DNA of 5,754 nt. Source: a bacterium (Candidatus Torokbacteria) CG_4_10_14_0_2_um_filter_35_8 (GTDB lineage: Bacteria > Patescibacteriota > GCA-2792135). The position numbers were made by a program, and so were the translations under genes. Shown piece by piece: positions 1-4,251 of this stretch (position 1 is its first letter; each line of letters begins with the position of its first letter). A model generated the notes under the pieces. That model had not been told where the DNA came from and searched no databases. It worked only from the letters and a program-made list of their open reading frames with translations. The DNA lies in the NCBI GenBank assembly GCA_002792135.1, contig PFNU01000054.1, positions 1 through 5,754 of the forward strand, read 5' to 3'.

Positions 1-439
1 CGTCTAAGAAAAACAGGATGTCGGGTCTTGGTAGGCTGTGAATCCCATATTCTAGTGTATCAAGCCATCTTAGGAATTTTTTTCTATCTTCTAAGGTTTC
101 GATTCTTGATGCTTGATGAGCTTGGTTTGAGGATACATATCTATTCGCAACTACTATTTTACCAAGATGTAGCCAGTCAATAAGTTGAGGTTGTGCTGCT
201 TTTCTATCTAAAGCATAGAGGATTGCGGCAAGATAAGGATTTATTTCTTTTAAAGTACCATACTCTCCTTTTAGAAAACGTCCTACCATATCACCATAGA
301 CTGAATCATAGTATCTTGGAAAATCCATAGTGCGCACATCAAATATTTCTTTTTTAAGTCTTTTGATTAAGAGTCCAGTTTGAGTAGCTTTTCCTGAACC
401 ATCTGCTCCTTCAATGACTATAAGTTTTCCTTTTTTCAT
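1..439 (-). CDS. tmk: Thymidylate kinase (dTMP kinase), C-terminus cut off by the window edge
   Basis: Phosphorylates dTMP to dTDP with ATP in the cytoplasm, a required step in dTTP supply. The ATG at 437-439 opens a frame that runs without a stop to the window edge, giving 146 residues of a protein usually about 200-215 long. Visible motifs: P-loop GADGSGKAT at residues 11-19; FPRY at 40-43; ALDR at 76-79; NRYVSSNQAHQ at 99-109; PDILFFLD at 139-146. From my memory of the family, the layout (FPRY, LDR, RYVxSN) is closer to the Mycobacterium tuberculosis enzyme than to E. coli Tmk. By that comparison Tyr75 would be the thymine-stacking aromatic, and Arg79 and Asn105 base contacts. The P-loop lacks the Arg of the human type, so a LID-region Arg is expected just beyond the edge. 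The usual Asp of the DR(Y/H) motif is Asn99. It is last of the visible operon, 68 nt after rplK. No Shine-Dalgarno precedes the start. Confidence 0.93.
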   Translation of the reverse strand, partial: MKKGKLIVIEGADGSGKATQTGLLIKRLKKEIFDVRTMDFPRYYDSVYGDMVGRFLKGEYGTLKEINPYLAAILYALDRKAAQPQLIDWLHLGKIVVANRYVSSNQAHQASRIETLEDRKKFLRWLDTLEYGIHSLPRPDILFFLD

Positions 440-507
440 TCGAGTTGTTAGATTTGTTTATGATATGAAGGCGACATAAGAGTTGCCTTTAGTTAAAAAG
501 ACATTGA

Positions 508-936
508 TTAACTTGCTTTAACCTGGATCCCCATGCTTTTTGCTGATCCTTCAATAATTTTCATGGCTTGCTCCAGGCTATCAGTATTAAGATCAGGAAG
601 TTTTTTTTCGGCAATTTCTCTAATTTGGTTTTTAGTGATAGTTCCTACTTTTTGCCTTTTTTGCTCTCCTGCCCCTTTATCGATTCCCGCTGCTTTTTTA
701 AGTAAATCTGATGCAGGAGGAGTTTTTAAAATAAAAACAAAACTCCTATCCTCATAGATAGTAATTTCTGCAGGAATGATTTCTCCTTGTTTGTCTTTAG
801 TCTGCTCGTTAAACTGGGTGCAGAATTCTTGAATGTTAACACCATGTTGACCTAGAGCAGGACCAATTGGGGGTGCAGGATTTGCCCCCCCTGCTTGTAT
901 TTGAAGTTTGAGAACTGTTTTTACTTTCTTAGCCAC
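508..936 (-). CDS. rplK: 50S ribosomal protein L11
   Basis: Builds the GTPase-associated centre of the large subunit by binding the L11-binding region of 23S rRNA, where elongation factors and stringent-response sensing act. Starting at the GTG at 934-936 gives 142 residues, the same length as E. coli L11, beginning [12 protein letters not shown] as in the family. A TTG one codon upstream (937-939) is also in frame but would add a residue before the conserved start, so I prefer GTG. The N-terminal domain carries the proline-rich segment [12 protein letters not shown] (residues 19-30), the thiostrepton-binding face. The C-terminal RNA-binding domain (about 72-142) contains KTPPAS and the [12 protein letters not shown] helix. 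It follows nusG by 33 nt, in the conserved nusG-rplK order. The next gene is tmk, not rplA. The sequence before the start is T/A-rich with no Shine-Dalgarno. The family call is certain; only the start codon is a choice. Confidence 0.97.
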   Translation of the reverse strand: MAKKVKTVLKLQIQAGGANPAPPIGPALGQHGVNIQEFCTQFNEQTKDKQGEIIPAEITIYEDRSFVFILKTPPASDLLKKAAGIDKGAGEQKRQKVGTITKNQIREIAEKKLPDLNTDSLEQAMKIIEGSAKSMGIQVKAS

Positions 937-969
937 CAAAGTAAGTTTAAAAATAAAAAAAATTATTTT

Positions 970-1515
970 TTAAAGTTTTTTAATCTGTAAGAAATCTAAT
1001 TCTACAGGGGTTTCGCGGCCAAACATGTTGATAAGTATTTTTACTCTTCCTCGTAGTTCGTCAATTGTTGAGACTTTTCCATCATAATCTTTGAATGGAC
1101 CGTCAATAATTTTTACAGCATCACCTATAGTAACATCAATTTTGTATTTAGGTTCTTCAACTCCCATTCTCTTCTTCATTCTTTTTATTTCTTCTTCCGA
1201 AATAGGAGTAGGAATAACTCCTGATCCTACAAACCCTGTAACGTTTGGAGTATTTCGTACTACATACCAGGAATCGTCTGTTACAATCATCTCCACTAAT
1301 ACATATCCTGGAAAAATTCTTTCTTCTATTGTTCTCCTTTTGCCATTTTTTATTTTTATCCTTTTTTCTTTGGGGACCAAAACCTGGAAGATTCTATCTT
1401 CCATTCCCATGGATTCAATACGTTGCTTTAGGTTGGCAGCAACATTGTCTTCATATCCGGAATAAGTATGGAGAACGTACCAGTGTCGTTCCTTGGGAGC
1501 TATTTGTTTAGGCAC
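970..1515 (-). CDS. nusG: Transcription termination/antitermination protein NusG
   Basis: Binds the clamp of RNA polymerase to tune pausing, and bridges to ribosomal protein S10 or Rho. It has 181 residues, the normal length. The N-terminal NGN domain covers about residues 10-118 and includes HWYVLHTYSGYED (11-23), the FPGYVLVEM core (68-76) and NTPNVTGFVG (88-97). A short linker leads to the C-terminal KOW domain (about 129-181) with GDAVKIIDGPFKDYDGKV (131-148) and MFGRETPVEL (164-173). The start is GTG (1513-1515), placed two residues before the usual K-rich lead-in; no better in-frame ATG exists upstream. The 80-nt gap from secE and 33-nt gap to rplK fit co-transcription. The 5' side is T-rich with no Shine-Dalgarno, and about 25 nt upstream lies a CACCTCC element resembling the 16S rRNA tail. 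No extra domain is seen. Confidence 0.97.
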   Translation of the reverse strand: MPKQIAPKERHWYVLHTYSGYEDNVAANLKQRIESMGMEDRIFQVLVPKEKRIKIKNGKRRTIEERIFPGYVLVEMIVTDDSWYVVRNTPNVTGFVGSGVIPTPISEEEIKRMKKRMGVEEPKYKIDVTIGDAVKIIDGPFKDYDGKVSTIDELRGRVKILINMFGRETPVELDFLQIKKL

Positions 1516-1520
1516 GTTGG

Positions 1521-1540
1521 TAAATTAAAAATTAAAAATA
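1521..1540. repeat. Short period-7 A/T repeat before nusG
   Basis: On the minus strand the spacer reads TATTTTT-AATTTTT-AATTTA, so TTTTTAA recurs at exactly 7-nt spacing for two full units and part of a third. It occupies the place where a Shine-Dalgarno would be expected (6-25 nt before the nusG GTG). It may act only as an unstructured U-rich leader for ribosome entry, but its 7-nt period matches the two longer arrays that flank gyrB. Confidence 0.6.
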
Positions 1541-1548
1541 GGAGGTGA
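1540..1548 (-). other. Copy of the 16S rRNA 3'-tail (anti-Shine-Dalgarno) sequence in the secE-nusG spacer
   Basis: The minus strand, which is the transcribed sense of the operon, reads TCACCTCCT here. That is a 9-nt match to the conserved 3' end of bacterial 16S rRNA (GATCACCTCCTTT). On the plus strand the same bases are AGGAGGTGA, a strong Shine-Dalgarno placed 2 nt before a GTG that opens a 25-codon frame (1551-1628) running antisense into the end of secE. Either reading could be chance. I report the sequence element, not a function. Confidence 0.35.
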
Positions 1549-1595
1549 CAGTGGCTGCGAGAATAGAATTGAACAGCATATTTGTACAATGGAAT

Positions 1596-1796
1596 TTAGG
1601 AGGATTTTTCGATGATATATTCCATTAGTTTAGAAAATCCATAGTCAAGTCCTCCTATGATAATGGCTGATACAATGGTTACTCCAATGACAATAGTACT
1701 ATATTTAAAAGCTTCTTTTCTGGTAGGCCAATTAACTTTAGAGAGTTCTATTTTTGCTTCTTTTAAAAAAGCAAAGATTTTACTAAAAATATCCAT
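1596..1796 (-). CDS. secE: Protein translocase subunit SecE (short, single-helix form)
   Basis: Clamps the two halves of SecY in the plasma-membrane SecYEG channel, which exports unfolded proteins and inserts membrane proteins. It has 66 residues, the size of the minimal one-helix SecE of most bacteria, not the three-helix E. coli form. An amphipathic N-terminal helix (about 2-30) contains the conserved ELSKVNWPTRKEA (17-29). A single membrane segment follows at about 34-50 (TIVIGVTIVSAIIIGGL), then a short charged tail. The ATG at 1794-1796 is the only sensible start. A TATAAT lies 8 nt upstream and a stronger promoter about 70 nt upstream; there is no Shine-Dalgarno. The gene heads the secE-nusG-rplK-tmk run. 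The rpmG and tRNA-Trp genes often seen just upstream in other bacteria are absent. Confidence 0.96.
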   Translation of the reverse strand: MDIFSKIFAFLKEAKIELSKVNWPTRKEAFKYSTIVIGVTIVSAIIIGGLDYGFSKLMEYIIEKSS

Positions 1797-1804
1797 ATTT
1801 TGAG

Positions 1805-1810
1805 ATTATA
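1805..1810 (-). promoter_or_regulatory. Possible proximal -10 box for a near-leaderless secE transcript
   Basis: The minus strand has a perfect TATAAT that ends 8 nt before the secE ATG. Standard -10 to start spacing would put transcription 1-3 nt before the ATG. No good -35 exists at 16-18 nt spacing (TTTGCT or TTTTGC), so this is weaker than the promoter at 1866-1894 and may be a chance match in AT-rich DNA. Confidence 0.3.
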
Positions 1811-1865
1811 TGTTGTATAGACAATTAGCAAAACAAGACCTATTTTTGTAGGAATCGCTTTTTCT

Positions 1866-1894
1866 ATGATACAAAATCAGGCAAAATTTGGCAA
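1866..1894 (-). promoter_or_regulatory. Predicted sigma70-type promoter of the secE-nusG-rplK-tmk operon
   Basis: On the minus strand TTGCCA (1894-1889) matches the TTGACA -35 box at 5 of 6 positions. It is followed by exactly 17 nt and then TATCAT (1871-1866), a 5 of 6 match to TATAAT. Transcription would begin near 1859 and give secE a leader of about 63 nt. This is the best promoter match I found in the spacers, and it points at the first gene of the operon. The leader has only a 4-bp CCTA/TAGG hairpin and no recognisable riboswitch. Confidence 0.6.
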
Positions 1895-1929
1895 GGTGGT
1901 GATGTAAATGAAATGCGAATTTCTGTGCG

Positions 1930-1948
1930 AATCCGCCTTGGGCGGATT
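1930..1948. repeat. GC-rich perfect hairpin (palindrome A)
   Basis: AATCCGCC, loop TTG, GGCGGATT: an 8-bp perfect stem with a 3-nt loop. Neither strand has a T-run after it, so it is not a standard intrinsic terminator. The GC-rich core stands out against the AT-rich surroundings and resembles TCCGCC/GGCGGA palindromes that I remember as dispersed in parcubacterial intergenic DNA; this is from memory, not a search. Confidence 0.8.
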
Positions 1949-1956
1949 AGGACTAC

Positions 1957-1971
1957 TCTGCCTAAGGCAGA
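1957..1971. repeat. Second hairpin of the same family (palindrome B)
   Basis: TCTGCCT-A-AGGCAGA, foldable as a 6-bp stem with a TAA loop. It aligns to the core of palindrome A (1932-1946) over 15 nt at 11 positions. Two of the four differences form a compensatory pair, C-G in A against T-A in B; the other two are in the loop. Starts of the two cores are 25 nt apart. Confidence 0.75.
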
Positions 1972-1972
1972 C

Positions 1973-2010
1973 TAGGAACTAGGAGAACTAGTTCTACAGA
2001 CTAATTCCTA
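1973..2010. repeat. Nested palindrome
   Basis: The outer arms TAGGAACTAG (1973-1982) and CTAATTCCTA (2001-2010) pair at 9 of 10 positions. They enclose a perfect 12-nt palindrome, AGAACTAGTTCT, at 1984-1995. The nesting could form a long imperfect hairpin or be a two-fold symmetric protein site. The right arm overlaps the start of the period-7 array, so part of the symmetry may come from repeat units in opposite orientation. Confidence 0.55.
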
Positions 2011-2072
2011 ATTTCCTAACCTCCTGATTCCTAATCATAATTCGTGATTTATGATTCTAAAATTCCTGATTC
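2001..2072. repeat. Degenerate period-7 array of ATTC-type units
   Basis: On the plus strand ATTC or close variants (ATTTC, AATC, ATTT) recur at 2004, 2011, 2027, 2034, 2040, 2047, 2054, 2062 and 2069, mostly 6-8 nt apart. Example units are TAATTCC and TGATTCC. CCTGATTC occurs exactly twice (2023-2030, 2065-2072). An 8-bp inverted repeat, AATCATAA (2033-2040) with TTATGATT (2049-2056), sits inside. It looks like a decayed heptamer tandem repeat. No coding frame fits. Confidence 0.55.
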
Positions 2073-2133
2073 GAAACCTCTAACTCTAATCCATATCTTT
2101 TTGTTCTTAACGGTTCAATTGTTTACAAACCAT

Positions 2134-4083
2134 CTAAATATCTAAATTTTTCACATACTTAGCGTGTGTCTGGATATATTTCTTTCTTGGCGCAACTTCA
2201 TCGCCCATAAGAATTTCGAATATTTTATCTGCTTCTTCTGCATCTTTGATAGTAACTTTCTTTAAAATCCTATTTTTAGGATCCATAGTAGTTTCCCAAA
2301 GTTGAGAGGCGTTCATTTCTCCTAGACCCTTGTATCTTTGAATAGTGATGCCGCTATCTTTTTTGTCTTTTGATATTCTACTTAAGATTTCATTCTGTTC
2401 TTCTTCTGAAAAAGCATATTCTATGTTCTTTCCTTTTTGGACCATAAAGAGCGGAGGTTGGGCTATATAAAGGCACCCTTCTTTGATTAATTTTATAAAT
2501 TTTCTGTAAAAAAACGTAAGAAGCAATGTTTTAATATGAGCACCATCTACATCAGCATCGGTCATAATGATTATTTTTCTATATCTTAATTTTGAAATAT
2601 CGAATTCTTCATCTATCCCTGTTCCCAAAGCTATGATTAGCGAGCTTATTTCTTTATTTTTTAGAGTTTTATCAATTCTTGCCTTTTCAACATTTAAAAT
2701 TTTCCCCCGAAGAGGTAAAATTGCTTGGAACTTTCTATCCCTTCCTTGTTTTGCTGATCCCCCTGCGCTATTACCTTCTACGATAAAGAGCTCGCATTCT
2801 TCAGGCTTTCTTGACGAGCAATCAGCAAGTTTTCCTGGAAGAGTCATGCCCTCAAGTGCCCCCTTTCTTGTTACTAAGTCTCTTGCTATTTTTGCTGCCC
2901 TTCTTGCTTTAGAGGAAAGTAAGCATTTAGAGATTACGCTTTCTGCTTCCTTAGGATGTTCTTCTAAATAAATTGAGAGTCCTTCTATTACTGCTTTGTT
3001 AACTTCGCTTTTTACTCCAGGGTTGCCTAATTTGACTTTTGTCTGGGCTTCAAACTGAGGATTTTCCAATTTGATGCTTATTATTGCTGTAAGTCCGTTT
3101 CGAGTGTCTTCTCCAACAAAGGTATCTTTTTCTTTAATCAACTTATTTTTCTTAGCATAGTTGTTAATCGCACGAGTCAATGCTATTTTAAATCCTGTTA
3201 AGTGGGTCCCTCCTTCTGTAGTATGGATAGTATTGGCAAAAGATAATATTTCTTCTTTGTAGCTGTCAGTATACTGCATAGCAACTTCTATCTCCCCTTT
3301 TGGAACTTCTTTGTAAAAGTAAATAATTTCTCCAATGCTATCTTTGTTTTTATTTAAGCTTTTAATATAAGATGTTATTCCTCCTTCAAAATAAAAAGAA
3401 AGATTTCTGGGACTTTTCTTATTTTCTCTTCTGTCTTCTATAATTATTTTGACTCCTTTATTAAGATAAGCATACTGTCTGCATCTTTTAGTAATAGCTC
3501 CAAAATCAAAATTTGTTACATCAAATATCTTGCTATCTGGTATAAAACTTATAGCAGTGCCAGTGGTGTCTTTGATAATACTTTTATCTTTTTTCTGAAT
3601 GTCTGATAAAGGCCTTCCTTCCTGATATTCTTGATAGTATATGCTTTCTTCTCTTTTTACTTCTACTCTGAGCCATTCTGATAAAGCGTTAGTTACAGAA
3701 ACGCCTACACCATGAAGCCCCCCTGTAACTTTATAAACCCCGCCTCCGAATTTACCTCCAGCATGAAGCTTTGTCATTACAATTTCTAGGGCTGATTTTC
3801 CAGTTTGTTTATGGATTCCAACAGGAATACCACGACCGTTGTCAATAACTATTGCTATATCACGTTTATTTTTCTTTTCTAGGATTACCTTGATTTCATT
3901 ACAAGCGCCTACCATTGCCTCATCAATAGAATTATCGATTACTTCCCAAAGGATATGATGAAGTCCTTTTGTACCTGATGATCCAACGTACATACCAGGT
4001 CTTTTGCGAACAGCATCTAATCCTTCAAGAACTTGAATACTTTCGGCTGTGTACTGGTTATTTTTTTTATTTTTTTTACCCAT
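2134..4083 (-). CDS. gyrB: DNA gyrase subunit B
   Basis: ATP-driven subunit of the A2B2 gyrase that introduces negative supercoils. It has 649 residues, complete, close to the short form of the family and without the large insertion of E. coli GyrB. GHKL ATPase domain (about 13-230): EVIDNSIDEA (47-56, with catalytic Glu47 and Mg-binding Asn51), DNGRGIP (81-87) and GGLHGVG (121-127). Transducer domain (about 231-400): QTKVKLGN (347-354), with Lys349 as the ATP-contacting lysine. TOPRIM domain (about 430-545): EGNSAGGSAKQGRDR (436-450) with Glu436, and DADVDG (509-514) with three Asp. C-terminal tail: QRYKGLGEMNASQLWETTMD (582-601). GyrB is preferred over ParE from these motifs and the tail. 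Asn438 replaces the nearly invariant Asp (E. coli D426), and Arg459 sits at E. coli K447. The ATG at 4081-4083 is the natural start; no Shine-Dalgarno precedes it. It lies downstream of pheT. Confidence 0.97.
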   Translation of the reverse strand: MGKKNKKNNQYTAESIQVLEGLDAVRKRPGMYVGSSGTKGLHHILWEVIDNSIDEAMVGACNEIKVILEKKNKRDIAIVIDNGRGIPVGIHKQTGKSALEIVMTKLHAGGKFGGGVYKVTGGLHGVGVSVTNALSEWLRVEVKREESIYYQEYQEGRPLSDIQKKDKSIIKDTTGTAISFIPDSKIFDVTNFDFGAITKRCRQYAYLNKGVKIIIEDRRENKKSPRNLSFYFEGGITSYIKSLNKNKDSIGEIIYFYKEVPKGEIEVAMQYTDSYKEEILSFANTIHTTEGGTHLTGFKIALTRAINNYAKKNKLIKEKDTFVGEDTRNGLTAIISIKLENPQFEAQTKVKLGNPGVKSEVNKAVIEGLSIYLEEHPKEAESVISKCLLSSKARRAAKIARDLVTRKGALEGMTLPGKLADCSSRKPEECELFIVEGNSAGGSAKQGRDRKFQAILPLRGKILNVEKARIDKTLKNKEISSLIIALGTGIDEEFDISKLRYRKIIIMTDADVDGAHIKTLLLTFFYRKFIKLIKEGCLYIAQPPLFMVQKGKNIEYAFSEEEQNEILSRISKDKKDSGITIQRYKGLGEMNASQLWETTMDPKNRILKKVTIKDAEEADKIFEILMGDEVAPRKKYIQTHAKYVKNLDI

Positions 4084-4116
4084 AATTTACATGTTTTATA
4101 GTTAGAGAAGATTGTT

Positions 4117-4145
4117 ATTTAATTAGAAAAAAACTCAAATCTCAA
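4117..4145 (-). promoter_or_regulatory. Weak candidate promoter for gyrB
   Basis: On the minus strand TTGAGA (4145-4140, 5 of 6 to TTGACA), 17 nt, then TTAAAT (4122-4117, 4 of 6 to TATAAT) would start transcription near 4110 and leave a leader of about 26 nt. Competing -10-like boxes are TATAAA at 4100-4095, which would give a nearly leaderless mRNA, and a perfect TATAAT at 4227-4222 just after pheT. None has both boxes strong. The -35 lies inside the CAAAT repeat array, so the match may be fortuitous. Confidence 0.3.
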
Positions 4146-4187
4146 ATTCCAAATAAATTCTAATGACCAAAGTTCAAGACTCCAAAT
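4134..4187. repeat. Period-7 CAAAT repeat array upstream of gyrB
   Basis: CTCAAAT (4134-4140), CTCAAAT (4141-4147) and TCCAAAT (4148-4154) are three consecutive heptamers. After a degenerate stretch, CAAA, CAAG and CAAAT recur at 4168, 4175 and 4183 at 7-8 nt spacing. I recall similar text (CAAATTCCAAAT...AATGACCAAA) as widely dispersed intergenic repeats in candidate-phylum genomes; that is memory, not a search result. Confidence 0.6.
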
Positions 4188-4251
4188 ATAAAATAAATAT
4201 GACTATAAAAACCTAGAGTTCATTATAAAATTCCTAAAATTGGCAATTATT

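Larger units (their letters stand above)
1797..2133. other. 337-nt intergenic region between gyrB and secE
   Basis: No convincing gene or tRNA is present in either strand. From gyrB towards secE it holds, in order, a period-7 degenerate repeat array (2001-2072) containing an 8-bp inverted repeat, a nested palindrome (1973-2010), two related GC-rich hairpins (1957-1971 and 1930-1948), and the predicted secE operon promoter (1866-1894). No hairpin is followed by a run of T on either strand, so I call no intrinsic terminator for gyrB. Confidence 0.8.
4084..4251. other. Spacer between pheT and gyrB
   Basis: 168 nt, strongly AT-rich, with no gene. It holds the CAAAT heptamer array at 4134-4187 and several -10-like sequences, but no hairpin-plus-T-run terminator for pheT. 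The only short symmetry near the pheT end is AATTG-C-CAATT, whose loop is too small for a terminator. Confidence 0.75.

Noticed and set aside
468..489. AAGGC/GCCTT 5-bp hairpin with a 12-nt loop between rplK and tmk, considered as a terminator.
   Set aside because: Short stem, long loop and no T-run on the minus strand after it; too weak to call.
1551..1595. Possible tRNA on the minus strand: GTTCAATTC followed by ...GCAGCCA resembles a T-loop and a CCA end.
   Set aside because: The T-stem does not pair (TGCTG against CTATT), no matching 5' acceptor strand is found upstream, and that position lies inside secE.
1930..1948. GC-rich hairpin as an intrinsic terminator of gyrB.
   Set aside because: Strong stem but no T-tract on either side, and it lies about 190 nt past the gyrB stop; kept as a repeat instead.
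1908..1982. 25-codon plus-strand frame (ATG at 1908) in the gyrB-secE gap with a purine-rich stretch upstream.
   Set aside because: It runs straight through the palindromic repeats, its Cys/Leu-rich product is composition-driven, and it opposes the neighbouring genes.
2567..2971. 134-codon open frame on the plus strand opposite gyrB.
   Set aside because: It is antisense to the conserved TOPRIM region of gyrB and shows no recognisable domain; the open frame is a by-product of gyrB codon use. The same applies to plus-strand frames opposite nusG (1091-1465, 1245-1511) and rplK (533-757).
4222..4247. TTGCC and a perfect TATAAT just after the pheT stop, considered as the main gyrB promoter.
   Set aside because: The TTGCCA-to-TATAAT spacing is only 13 nt, too short for a sigma70-type promoter, and at 17 nt no -35 is present.
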